Source: Kocuria marina (GTDB lineage Bacteria > Actinomycetota > Actinomycetes > Actinomycetales > Micrococcaceae). Taken from it: 64,000 nt of DNA. The position numbers and the translations under genes were made by a program. The stretch is from assembly GCA_014652975.1 (NCBI GenBank), contig BMZV01000003.1, positions 124,001 through 188,000 of the forward strand. The letters are read 5' to 3'. The notes under the pieces are model-generated. The model searched no databases, was not told the origin of the DNA, and saw only the letters and a program-made list of their open reading frames with translations. Within the stretch, counting starts at the first letter, position 1. Each line of letters opens with the position of its first letter. Positions 25,720 through 37,259 of this stretch are shown piece by piece.

Positions 25720-26153
25720 TATGCTCCGTAAGGCCACCTACGCTCGTTCCCATCCCTGGGTGTCTTCGCGCCGTCGTCCACCCTTGACAGTTAGTGTTAG
25801 GGGTAGAAACTACGGAATGCTGCCATACAGACGACGTACGGTGTTGCGGCAACATCCAGCACAAGCCGAGCCACGGATCGAGCGGGCCCGGAAGCGAACT
25901 TCCGCTCACGAAAGTCCGCTGAGGAAGTTGATAATAACGATAACGTAACGTTCCTGGCATTGCCAAGCAGAAAGTTACTTTTTCGTTATCCCGTTTCTGG
26001 GGACACCCCCAGTCGCGGACACGTATCACGGCCACCACGGCCGATCAACTCCGGCCACGCTAGGCCACCCGCGACGAACGGGTCAACCCGACCCGGGTTC
26101 CCGGCTTGCATAACGGTGTGATTGCCAACCGATAACGGTGTGATTACCATTAC
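25720..26153 (-). promoter_or_regulatory. long AT-rich upstream region of rpf
   Basis: 434 nt with no gene between rpf and the inositol monophosphatase stop. It is AT-rich around 25925-26010 (ATAATAACGATAACG, AAAGTTACTTTTTCG). TAACG occurs three times at 25935-25950, and TGGCATTGCCA at 25954-25964 is a palindrome. CGTTATC/GATAACG pairs lie about 50 nt apart. I looked for the c-di-AMP (ydaO) riboswitch known ahead of many actinobacterial rpf genes and could not find its conserved blocks. The region most likely holds the promoter and several regulator sites; see also the direct repeats at 26110-26149. Confidence 0.55.
26110..26149. repeat. two 18-bp direct repeats with 22-bp period
   Basis: ATAACGGTGTGATTGCCA (26110-26127) is repeated as ATAACGGTGTGATTACCA (26132-26149), one mismatch, start-to-start 22 bp, about two helical turns. 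That spacing puts both copies on the same DNA face, as in tandem operator sites. They are just outside the inositol monophosphatase stop and about 400 nt upstream of rpf. Confidence 0.7.
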
Positions 26154-29375
<3,222 letters not shown>

Positions 29376-29394
29376 CAGGCGGATCAGCGAGCGG

Positions 29395-30471
29395 TCACAG
29401 GGCCGTGACCGTGACCTCCGCGTGTGGGCGTTGCCGCTTGGGGTCCCACACGAGGACGCGGGAACCGCGCCAGTGGGCGCCCCGACCGTCGTCGTCCACC
29501 GAGACCGCCACCGTAGTCGGCAGCTGCACCGGGACGGCGAAGTCCACGGACCACGCGAAGGGGACCTCCGCGGGCACGCCGGTCAGCGCCAGCGCGCGCG
29601 AGGCCGTGTACATCCCGTGCGCGATCGCCCCCTTCATCCCGAGCGCCTTGGCGGACGGGTCGGAGAGGTGGATGGGGTTGTAGTCGCCGCTGACCGCTGC
29701 GTATTCCCGCCCGGTCCCGGCGCCCAGGACCCACTGCGCGGTCTGCTGCGGCGGATCGAACGGTGCGCGCGCGTGGGAGGACTCCTCGGGAACGCGCGCG
29801 CCCTCGTCCGCGATCGCGGTGTGCACGCCCTTGGCCAGGTACGTGGAGCGCCCGGCCCAGACCACGGACCCGCCCTCGCGGGACAGTGTCACCACGGCGT
29901 CCACCGTGGTCCCGGACCGGTGGGTGCCCAAATTCTCGGTCCACGCCGTGGCGGTGAGCCGCTCCCCCACGGCCACGTCCGTGACGTGGCGGATGGTGTT
30001 GCTCAGGTGCACCATGCCCAGCACGGGCAGGGGGAAGTCCTTGCGCGTGAGCACCGACATGGCCACGGGGAACGCGAGCGCGTGCAGCGCACCCGAGAAC
30101 ACCGTGGTGTGCTGCGACCCCGGGGCCACGGGATGCGTGCTTGCGTGCACCACGCGGCAGAACTTCTCGTGCCACTCGGGTTCCGCGCTGACGTCCTCCA
30201 CGACGTGGGCCACGCGCGGCACCTGCAGGGCAGCCCCCACGCGTTCCGTGCGGGACTTACGCAGCGCGCCGGGCAGCACGCGCCCCACGGGCGAGTCGTG
30301 CAGAGCCGGGAGCACCTTGTGCGTGGCCGCAGCGGCGGCGTCGGAAGCCGCCGACGACGCCGCGCGCGCCCCCGCGGACGCGTACAGCGCGGGCAGCTTC
30401 ACCGAACCCGCCGGCTGGACGAGTTCGTAGTCGGAGGGAACGGTGGGCAGGACCGGGTCAGGCGTGCTCAT
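29395..30471 (-). CDS. MaoC-like hydratase/dehydratase (HtdX-type)
   Basis: 358 aa, double hot-dog length. The N-terminal half has WHEKFCRVVHASTHPVAPGS; the C-terminal half has the hydratase 2 motif YAAVSGDYNPIHLSDPSAKA followed by GMKGAIAHGMYTASRALALT with the catalytic Asp/His pair. It hydrates or dehydrates 3-hydroxyacyl thioesters. It is 4 nt after the fabG4-like gene, the arrangement of mycobacterial htdX-fabG4 (Rv0241c-Rv0242c). An Ala/Ser-rich stretch near residue 35-55 includes one dispersed 11-mer copy. Confidence 0.9.
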   Translation of the reverse strand: MSTPDPVLPTVPSDYELVQPAGSVKLPALYASAGARAASSAASDAAAAATHKVLPALHDSPVGRVLPGALRKSRTERVGAALQVPRVAHVVEDVSAEPEWHEKFCRVVHASTHPVAPGSQHTTVFSGALHALAFPVAMSVLTRKDFPLPVLGMVHLSNTIRHVTDVAVGERLTATAWTENLGTHRSGTTVDAVVTLSREGGSVVWAGRSTYLAKGVHTAIADEGARVPEESSHARAPFDPPQQTAQWVLGAGTGREYAAVSGDYNPIHLSDPSAKALGMKGAIAHGMYTASRALALTGVPAEVPFAWSVDFAVPVQLPTTVAVSVDDDGRGAHWRGSRVLVWDPKRQRPHAEVTVTAL

Positions 30472-30475
30472 ACGA

Positions 30476-31858
30476 TCATGCTCCCACGAGGCTCTGGCCG
30501 CACACGCGCAACGTCTGACCGTTGATCCCACCGGCGGCGTCCGAGAGCAGGAACGTGATGGCCTGTGCCACGTCCTCCGGCGTGCCGCCCTGCTGCAGGG
30601 AGTTCAACCGGCGGGAGATCTGGCGGCGGGCCGCCGGGATCTTGGCCGTCATGTCCGACTCGATGAACCCGGGAGCCACGGCGTTGATGGTCCCGCCCTT
30701 CTCCGCGATCAGCGGTGCCGTGGCGGCCACCGCACCGATCACCCCGGCCTTGGAGGCGGCGTAGTTGGTCTGACCGCGGTTGCCCGCCACGCCGCTCGTG
30801 GACGCGAGGCACACGATGCGCGGCGCCGGGCCCAGCTGATCGGAGGCGAGCAGGGTCTCGGTGATCCGCAACTGCGATTCGATGTTGACCGCGATCACGG
30901 AATCCCACTTGGCCTGGTCCATGTTGGCGAGCATCTTGTCCCGCGTGATGCCCGCGTTGTGCACCACGAGGTCCAGCCGGCCGTACCGGGACACCGCGAG
31001 GTCCAGGATCTTCTGTCCGGCCTGCGGGTCCGTGACGTCCAGCTGCAACGCGGGCACGCGCAGTTCGTTGGCGAGCTTGCTCAGCGCGTCACCGGCGGCG
31101 GGCACGTCCACGGGGATGACCGTGGCGCCCGAGGCCGCGAGCGTACGCGTGACCTGCGCGCCGATCCCGCGTGCGGCACCCGTGACCACTGCGACCTTGC
31201 CCGCGACGGGGTGCACCCAGTCCACGTCCGCGTCCCCGCGGTCGTCACCCACGGTCAGGAACTGCCCGTCCACGTACGCGCTGCGGCCCGAGAGGAAGAA
31301 GCGCAGGGCGCCCGTGACACCGGGAGCGTCCGCAGCGACGTCGTCCGCGAGCAGGATGCCGTTGGCGGTCACGCCGCCGCGCATCTCCTGGGCGATCGAG
31401 CGCAGCATGCCCACGACACCCTGGCGCGCCGCGGCCTGCGACGGGGTCAACTGCCGCGCGCCGGGCAGCGTGCCCGACGCCGCTCCGGTCCCGATCCCGG
31501 GCGCCGGTCGCGACAACGTGATGACCCGCCCGCCCGGGCGCAGCTTGCGCACGGCCGAGGCCAACTCGAGGGCGGCGTCCGCGAGATCGGCGGGGCTGTC
31601 GACCTCCGTGTAGTCGATCACCACCGCACCCACCCGGTCCACGTCCTGAGCGTGCCGGCGCACGTCCAGGTCCCAGCCGAGCAGGGCCGACGACGCGGCG
31701 TCGCCCGCCGCACCCCGGCCGAGCACGAGCACGGAGCCGCTCGGGAAGTCCCCGTCCGCGGTGAACCGGCGCAGCGTAACCGGGCGCGGGAGGCCCAATT
31801 TGCCCGCGAGCTGCTTGCCCAGCCCCGAATTGACCATGTCCAGATATGTGTCCGTCAC
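30476..31858 (-). CDS. high-molecular-weight 3-oxoacyl-ACP/CoA reductase (FabG4-like)
   Basis: 460 aa, about twice ordinary FabG. The N-terminal half is a degenerate flavodoxin-like domain (KLRPGGRVITLSRPAPGIG, QEMRGGVTANGILLADDV). The C-terminal half is the SDR reductase: cofactor loop VAVVTGAARGIGAQVTRTLA (about residue 220), NAGITRDKMLANM, ASTSGVAGNRGQTNYAASKAG with catalytic Ser-Tyr-Lys, and C-terminal ESDMTAKIP. This two-domain form matches mycobacterial FabG4, which prefers NADH and CoA esters. GTG start at 31858 with GGGAGAGGACACAA before it. Operon: thiolase, this gene, MaoC hydratase. Confidence 0.93.
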   Translation of the reverse strand: MTDTYLDMVNSGLGKQLAGKLGLPRPVTLRRFTADGDFPSGSVLVLGRGAAGDAASSALLGWDLDVRRHAQDVDRVGAVVIDYTEVDSPADLADAALELASAVRKLRPGGRVITLSRPAPGIGTGAASGTLPGARQLTPSQAAARQGVVGMLRSIAQEMRGGVTANGILLADDVAADAPGVTGALRFFLSGRSAYVDGQFLTVGDDRGDADVDWVHPVAGKVAVVTGAARGIGAQVTRTLAASGATVIPVDVPAAGDALSKLANELRVPALQLDVTDPQAGQKILDLAVSRYGRLDLVVHNAGITRDKMLANMDQAKWDSVIAVNIESQLRITETLLASDQLGPAPRIVCLASTSGVAGNRGQTNYAASKAGVIGAVAATAPLIAEKGGTINAVAPGFIESDMTAKIPAARRQISRRLNSLQQGGTPEDVAQAITFLLSDAAGGINGQTLRVCGQSLVGA

Positions 31859-31908
31859 TTGTGTCCTCTCCCAGAAATCGTGGTGTCTCGCCGTGGCCGT
31901 GAACTCGC

Positions 31909-33318
31909 TTAGACCGAGCGCAGCAGCATGGCCACACCCTGACCACCGGCGGCGCACACCGAGATCAGCGCTGTCTGCGGCTTGCCCGTCTCCTTGGCAC
32001 GTGCGGCCAGTTCCTTGGCGGTGGAGGCAACGATGCGACCACCCGTGGCGGCGAAGGGGTGCCCAGTGGCGAGTGAGGACCCGTTGACGTTGAGCTTGGC
32101 GCGGTCCACCGAGCCCAGGGGCGCGTCCAGGCCCAGGCGGTCCTTGCAGAACTCCGGGGACTCCCATGCGGCGAGGATCGACAGCACGGTGGAGGCGAAC
32201 GCCTCGTGGATCTCCACGAGGTCCAGCTCCTGCAGCGTGAGGCCGTGGCGGGCCAGCAGACGCGGCACGGCGTAGGCCGGGGCCATGAGCAGGCCCTCGT
32301 TGCCGGTCACGAAGTCCACCGCGGCGGCCTCGCTGTCCACGACCTCGGCGAGTGGGGTCAGGTGGTGCTCACCGGCCCACTCCTCGGACGAGATGAGCAC
32401 CGTGGAGGCACCGTCCGTGAGCGGCGTGGAGTTGCCGGCCGTCATGGTGGCCTCACCGGAGAGCTTCTTGCCGAACACCGGGTTCAGCCCGCCCAGCTTC
32501 TCCACGGTGGAGTCCGGGCGCATGTTGTTGTCCTTGGTCAGACCCTTGAACGGGGTCACGAGGTCGTCGAAGAAGCCCCGCTCGTACGCGGCGGCCAGGT
32601 GCTGGTGGGAGGCCGCGGCCAACTCGTCCTGGGCCTCGCGTGTGATGCCCCACTTCTGGGTGGTCAGCGCCTGGTGCTCACCCATGCTCAGGCCCGTGCG
32701 CGGCTCACCGGACGAGGGCACCGACGGCGCGAGGTCGCCCGGGCGCAGGTCCTTGAACGCCTTGAGCTTCTGGGCGGTGGTCTTGGCGCGCTGCAGCTTG
32801 AGCAGCGCGCGGCGCAGCCCCTCGCTCACGGCGATGGGAGCGTCCGAGGACGAGTCCACACCACCGGCGATCCCGGCCCGGATCTGGCCCAGCCGGATCT
32901 TGTTGGCGATCGAGCTCACGGTCTCCATGCCCGTGGCGCACGCCATCTGGACGTCGTAGGCCGGGGTCGCGGGGTCCAGCGCAGAGCCCAGCACGGACTC
33001 GCGCGTGAGGTTGAAGTCCCGGGAGTGCTTGATCACGGCACCGGCCGCCACGGCGCCCAGGCGTTCGCCCGCGATCCCGGTCCGGGCCACGAGCCCGTCG
33101 ATCGCGGCGGTCAGCATGTCCTGGTTGGACGCGTTCGCGTACGGCCCGCCCGCGCGGGAGAAGGGGATGCGGTTGCCCGCCACGACGACGGCGCGGGCTC
33201 CCGTCGCTCCGCCCTGCGGCGCGGAGGAGGCGGCCGGGGCCGCAACTCGCTTGGCGGCTCCGGAACCGGTTCCGGTGGCCGGGGTGGACGGTGCCGTGTT
33301 CTGCGTGTTCTCGCTCAT
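31909..33318 (-). CDS. acetyl-CoA C-acyltransferase (thiolase, FadA2/FadI-like)
   Basis: 469 aa. Thiolase motifs: nucleophilic Cys127 in VQMACATGMETVSSIANKI, NVNGSSLATGHPFAATGGR with the His, and CAAGGQGVAMLL with the second Cys. The substrate loop IHEAFASTVLSILAAW is present. It has an Ala/Thr-rich N-terminal extension of about 40 residues before the domain starts (ARAVVVAGNRIPFSRAG). First gene of the fadA-fabG-maoC operon, GAAAGGAACTACGC before the ATG. With the acyl-CoA oxidase across the divergent promoter, it supplies a full set of beta-oxidation-type activities. Confidence 0.94.
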   Translation of the reverse strand: MSENTQNTAPSTPATGTGSGAAKRVAAPAASSAPQGGATGARAVVVAGNRIPFSRAGGPYANASNQDMLTAAIDGLVARTGIAGERLGAVAAGAVIKHSRDFNLTRESVLGSALDPATPAYDVQMACATGMETVSSIANKIRLGQIRAGIAGGVDSSSDAPIAVSEGLRRALLKLQRAKTTAQKLKAFKDLRPGDLAPSVPSSGEPRTGLSMGEHQALTTQKWGITREAQDELAAASHQHLAAAYERGFFDDLVTPFKGLTKDNNMRPDSTVEKLGGLNPVFGKKLSGEATMTAGNSTPLTDGASTVLISSEEWAGEHHLTPLAEVVDSEAAAVDFVTGNEGLLMAPAYAVPRLLARHGLTLQELDLVEIHEAFASTVLSILAAWESPEFCKDRLGLDAPLGSVDRAKLNVNGSSLATGHPFAATGGRIVASTAKELAARAKETGKPQTALISVCAAGGQGVAMLLRSV

Positions 33319-33348
33319 GCGTAGTTCCTTTCGGGGAATTTATGCGAT

Positions 33349-33390
33349 CTGGATCACTCGGGATCCAGAATAGCTGATACTCTCGGTATC
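33349..33390. promoter_or_regulatory. tandem palindromes between fadA and tetR
   Basis: Two related inverted repeats: CTGGATCACTCGGGATCCAG (33349-33368) and GATACTCTCGGTATC (33376-33390). Both have GAT-arms around an ACTCG/TCTCG centre and start about 27 bp apart. The second ends directly at the TetR GTG start codon, and both lie within 75 nt of the fadA start. They look like operators for the TetR protein, controlling itself and the fadA operon. Confidence 0.65.
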
Positions 33391-34092
33391 GTGAAACAGG
33401 TCACCCACCCCGTGGACGGCAGGAGCTCGCGTTGGCAGCGGCACCGCGCCGTGCGGCGGATCGAACTGATCACGGCCGCGCGCGACGCCGTGGCCGAGAA
33501 CGGTGCTGCGCTGTCCATGGAGGAGATCGCCACGGCGTGCGGGACCTCCAAGTCCGTCTTCTACCGCTACTTCAAGGACAAGGCCGGCGTGCAGGCCGCG
33601 GTGGGTGAGTACTTCGTGACCCGGATGCGTCGACGCATGGTGGCCGCGGCCAGCGAAGCGGACACGTTCGCCGCTATGATCCACGCCCTCGTCTCCGAGT
33701 ACCTCAAGTCCGTGGCGGCCTCCGGTGAGGTCTACCGCTTCGTGGTGACCGCACCCAAGGAACGGGGTTCCACGATCGAACGCTTCGTGGATTCCGTAAG
33801 GGACCTGCTCATGGAGCAGCACATGCGCCACCACGGCAGCCGGGCCACGCCCGAGGGGGTCCTGAAGTGCTGGGCCGCTTCCACCGTGGGCATGGTCCGC
33901 GGTGCGGGTGAGGCCTGGCTCGAACTCGGCGGCGATACCGCGAAACCGGATCGCCACACCATGAGTCGGATCATCACCACGTGGGCCGTGGAGGGCCTGC
34001 GCCCCGTGACCGGCAGTGAATCCGCACCACCAACTTCCCCCATCAGGACGACGGGTAAACCACCCGTCCCAGAGAACCGTCAGGAGTCATGA
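33391..34092 (+). CDS. TetR family transcriptional regulator
   Basis: 233 aa. N-terminal HTH: RRIELITAARDAVAENGAAL, SMEEIATACGTSKSVFYRYF, KDKAGVQAAVGEYF. The C-terminal ligand domain is compatible with acyl-CoA sensing (MVRGAGEAWLEL). The GTG at 33391 directly follows a palindrome and no Shine-Dalgarno is seen, so it is probably leaderless and self-repressed. Its end overlaps the acyl-CoA oxidase start (ATGA), so the two are co-transcribed. Likely controls the divergent fadA-fabG-maoC operon as well. Confidence 0.9.
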   Translation: MKQVTHPVDGRSSRWQRHRAVRRIELITAARDAVAENGAALSMEEIATACGTSKSVFYRYFKDKAGVQAAVGEYFVTRMRRRMVAAASEADTFAAMIHALVSEYLKSVAASGEVYRFVVTAPKERGSTIERFVDSVRDLLMEQHMRHHGSRATPEGVLKCWAASTVGMVRGAGEAWLELGGDTAKPDRHTMSRIITTWAVEGLRPVTGSESAPPTSPIRTTGKPPVPENRQES

Positions 34093-36206
34093 TGTCCATT
34101 ACCTCGGTCAGCGGAACAGTTCCCAATACCGACCGCATCGAAGACCTGCCCGAGGACGGTGCCACCACCCCGTCCGGGATCGACACCGCCGAGCTCGGCG
34201 CCATCCTGCTGGGCCGCTGGCCCGAAGCACGCAAGGCGGCACGCGAGCGAGCGAAGGATCCCCGCTTCCAGTCCCAGTACGACCAGTCCTTCGCGGACCA
34301 GCGCAACGTCACGTTCGAGCAGCTCAAGCTGCTCGCGGATGCCGGGCCCCAGTATCTGGGCATGCCCGAGAGCGTGGGCGGGGCCATGAGCCCCGGCGCC
34401 AACCTCTCCGCGTTCGAGGAGCTCGTGCTCGCGGACCCGTCCCTGCAGATCAAGTCCGGTGTGCAGTGGGGCCTGTTCGGCTCCGCCGTGCTGAACCTGG
34501 GCACCGAGGAGCACCACAAGAAGTGGCTGCCCTCCATCCTGGACCTCAGCATGCCCGGTGCGTTCGCCATGACGGAGATCGGCCACGGTTCTGACGTTGC
34601 CTCGATCGGCACCACCGCCACGTACATCCCGGAGACGGACGAGTTCGAGATCCACACGCCGTTCAAGGCCGCGTGGAAGGACTACCTCGGCAACGCCGCG
34701 GTGCACGGCCGCGCGGCCACCGTGTTCGCGCAGCTCATCGTCAACGGTACCAACCACGGTGTGCACTGCCTCTACGTGCCCCTGCGGGACGAGAACGGCG
34801 AGTTCCTGCCGGGCGTGGGCGGCGAGGACGACGGCCGCAAGGGTGGGCTCAACGGCATCGACAACGGCCGACTGCACTTCGACCACGTGCGCGTGCCCCG
34901 CACCAACCTGCTCAACAAGTACGGGGACGTGGACGAGAACGGCGTCTACTCCTCCCCCATCCCGTCCCCGGGCCGGCGCTTCTTCACCATGATCGGCACG
35001 CTGGTGCAGGGCCGCGTGTCCCTCGACGGCGCCGCGACGATCGCGAACCAGGCCGCGCTGAGCATCGCGGTGCGCTACGCCGAGCAGCGTCGGCAGTTCA
35101 CCACGGACTCGGACATCCAGGAGCAGACGCTGCTGGATTACCAGCGCCACCAGCGCCGGCTGATCCCGCGGATCGCCGAGACCTACGCGATGACCTTCGC
35201 GCACCAACAGCTGCTCGACAAGTTCCACGAGGTGTTCTCCGGCGAGGATGAGTCCGACGGCAACCGCCAGGAGCTCGAGACCCTGGCCGCGGCGTTCAAG
35301 CCGATGTCCACGTGGAGCGCCCTGGACACGCTGCAGGAGTGCCGCGAGGCGTGCGGTGGCGCGGGCTTCTTGGCCAAGAACCGGTTCGTGGAACTGCGCG
35401 CGGACCTGGACGTCTACGTCACGTTCGAGGGCGACAACACCGTGTTGCTGCAGCTCGTGGCCAAGCGCCTGCTCAACGATTACTCGGCGGAGTTCAAGAA
35501 CGCGGACGTGGGCGTGATGGCCCGCTACGTGGCGGACCGCGCCACCGAGGCCGGCTTCAACCGCTCCGGGTTGCGCAAGCTGACCCAGGCGTTCTCGGAC
35601 ACCGGGGACTCCCGCAAGTCCGTCAACGCCCTGCGCGATCCCGCGGCCCAGCGCGCGCTGCTCACCGACCGGGTGCAGACCATGATCGGCGACATCGCGG
35701 ACGAGCTGCGGGCCGTGTCCCGCAAGTCCCGCACCGAGCAGGCAAAGGCGTTCAACGACAACCAGAACCGGCTGCTCGAGGCTGCCCGCTCCCACGCCCA
35801 GCTGCTGCAGTGGGAGGCGTTCACCGCTGGTCTCGAGAAGATCGAGGACCCGGACACCAAGCGCGTGCTCACGTGGCTGCGGGACCTCTTCGGCCTGCAC
35901 CTGATCGAGCAGGACCTCGCGTGGTACCTCTCCTACGGTCGGCTCTCGATGCGCCGCGGCCGCGCTCTGGAGTCCTACATCAACCGCCTCATTGAGCGCC
36001 TGCGCCCCTACTCCCTGGAGCTGGTGGACGCGTTCGGGCTCTCGCCCGAGCTGCTGCGCGCTGAGATCGGTGGCACGGTGGAGGCCGAGCGCCAGGAGGA
36101 GGCCGCGGACTACTACCGCCGGTTGCGCGCGAGCGGCAAGGCCCCCGTCAAGGAGCCCAAGCCCGCCAAGGACCCGGGCGCCCAGACGCGCGGCCACCAC
36201 GCCTGA
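34089..36206 (+). CDS. acyl-CoA oxidase/dehydrogenase (ACOX family)
   Basis: 705-aa flavoprotein, much longer than ordinary acyl-CoA dehydrogenases (about 390 aa) and with the layout of peroxisome-type acyl-CoA oxidases. N-terminal helical domain, beta domain GAFAMTEIGHGSDVASIGTT, WKDYLGNAAVHGRAATVFAQ, the catalytic region ECREACGGAGFLAKNRF ... LDVYVTFEGDNTVLLQLVAK with its Glu at about residue 443, then a second helical C-terminal domain. Oxidases pass electrons to O2 giving H2O2; whether this one uses O2 is not visible. AGGAG lies 5 nt before ATGATG; overlaps tetR by 4 nt. Confidence 0.9.
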   Translation: MMSITSVSGTVPNTDRIEDLPEDGATTPSGIDTAELGAILLGRWPEARKAARERAKDPRFQSQYDQSFADQRNVTFEQLKLLADAGPQYLGMPESVGGAMSPGANLSAFEELVLADPSLQIKSGVQWGLFGSAVLNLGTEEHHKKWLPSILDLSMPGAFAMTEIGHGSDVASIGTTATYIPETDEFEIHTPFKAAWKDYLGNAAVHGRAATVFAQLIVNGTNHGVHCLYVPLRDENGEFLPGVGGEDDGRKGGLNGIDNGRLHFDHVRVPRTNLLNKYGDVDENGVYSSPIPSPGRRFFTMIGTLVQGRVSLDGAATIANQAALSIAVRYAEQRRQFTTDSDIQEQTLLDYQRHQRRLIPRIAETYAMTFAHQQLLDKFHEVFSGEDESDGNRQELETLAAAFKPMSTWSALDTLQECREACGGAGFLAKNRFVELRADLDVYVTFEGDNTVLLQLVAKRLLNDYSAEFKNADVGVMARYVADRATEAGFNRSGLRKLTQAFSDTGDSRKSVNALRDPAAQRALLTDRVQTMIGDIADELRAVSRKSRTEQAKAFNDNQNRLLEAARSHAQLLQWEAFTAGLEKIEDPDTKRVLTWLRDLFGLHLIEQDLAWYLSYGRLSMRRGRALESYINRLIERLRPYSLELVDAFGLSPELLRAEIGGTVEAERQEEAADYYRRLRASGKAPVKEPKPAKDPGAQTRGHHA

Positions 36207-36305
36207 CCCGGCCGGCTCGCGCGGGGGTTCCGCGTCCGCGTGAGCCGCGCCCCGACCGTTTCATCGCGAACGAAACGCTCGGGTTGAGGCGCGCACGCAA
36301 GCGTG

Positions 36306-36333
36306 CCCAGGCACCGGCCGAGCGGTGCCCGGG
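36306..36333. terminator. hairpin between convergent genes
   Basis: CCCAGGCACCG pairs with CGGTGCCCGGG around GCCGAG. It sits between the acyl-CoA oxidase stop and the PP2C stop and could end transcription from both sides. No U-run. Confidence 0.55.
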
Positions 36334-36341
36334 ACGTGAAC

Positions 36342-37259
36342 TCAGCGGATCCTGGGGATGGACGTGGTGTTGGCGCGGGGGTCGTCCGCGCGCAGCACGT
36401 CCGCGACCACGAGCGTGACATTGTCTCGGCCACCAGTGCGCAGCGCGGCCTGGACCAGGACGTCTGCGGCCTCCTTGGGGTGCGGGACCGAGTGCAGGAC
36501 GCGGGCGATGTGCGCGGGCGAGAGTTCCCCCGTGAGACCGTCGGAGCACATGAGCAACCGCTGCCCCGGCACCGCGGGCACCACGATCACGTCCGGTTCC
36601 CAGATCTGGCCCGTGCCAAGGGCGCGCGTGATGACGTTGCGCCGCGGGTGCACGAGCGCCTGGGCCGGGGTGAGCTGGCCGATCGAGACGAGGTACTGCA
36701 CCTCGGAGTGGTCCACGGTCAGCTGGGTCACTCCCACGGGTCCGGTCTCGGTCGTGGGCGGCTCCCCCACGGGCGGGCCCACGAGCTGGTAGGTGCGCGA
36801 ATCCCCCACGTTGAAGACGAGCCACAGCCAGCTACCGGCGATCTCCACGAGCCACGCACCCGTGACCGTGGTCCCGGCGCGCGTGCCGCACTGGGCCTGG
36901 ATGGCCTGGTCCGATTCCCACAGCACCGAGCGCACCCGGTGCACGGCCTCCAGCGCCTCGTTGGGCACGTCCGGGTCGAGCTTGAGCTGGCGGTCGATCG
37001 TCGCGCGGAACCGGGCGACGTCCGATCCGGGTGCCGGCTCCACGATCACGTAGTCGCGGAAGTCGTCGAGCGAGAACAGGTCCGAGCCACCCAGCGTGGA
37101 CACGCACAGCGCGCTGGCCACCTCACCGGCCTCGTGACCGCCCATCCCGTCCGCGACGGCACACATGGTGTCCGTGACGATCAGTGCGTCCTCGTTCGTC
37201 TCACGACGCAGTCCCCGATCGGTGACACCGCCCGATCGGATGGTCAGGGGAACGGTCAT
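36342..37259 (-). CDS. PP2C family serine/threonine phosphatase
   Basis: 305 aa. PPM/PP2C motifs: RSGGVTDRGLRRETNEDALI (residues 8-27), metal site VADGMGGHEAGEVAS, FNVGDSRTYQLVG, LTVDHSEVQYLVSIG and the C-terminal LMCSDGLTGELSPAH and TGGRDNVTLVVADV with metal-binding Asp residues. It dephosphorylates Ser/Thr proteins and usually opposes Hanks-type kinases. Last gene of birA-PH-cyclase-PP2C; its ATG overlaps the cyclase stop by 4 nt (ATGA). No partner kinase is nearby. Confidence 0.93.
   Translation of the reverse strand: MTVPLTIRSGGVTDRGLRRETNEDALIVTDTMCAVADGMGGHEAGEVASALCVSTLGGSDLFSLDDFRDYVIVEPAPGSDVARFRATIDRQLKLDPDVPNEALEAVHRVRSVLWESDQAIQAQCGTRAGTTVTGAWLVEIAGSWLWLVFNVGDSRTYQLVGPPVGEPPTTETGPVGVTQLTVDHSEVQYLVSIGQLTPAQALVHPRRNVITRALGTGQIWEPDVIVVPAVPGQRLLMCSDGLTGELSPAHIARVLHSVPHPKEAADVLVQAALRTGGRDNVTLVVADVLRADDPRANTTSIPRIR

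Noticed and set aside
25720..26040. c-di-AMP (ydaO) riboswitch ahead of rpf
   Set aside because: The conserved GGGGGA/CCGGGU-type blocks in order were not found; a covariance search would be decisive.
34080..36200. 706-codon open frame antisense to the acyl-CoA oxidase
   Set aside because: No ribosome binding site or domain; the plus-strand gene has full family motifs.
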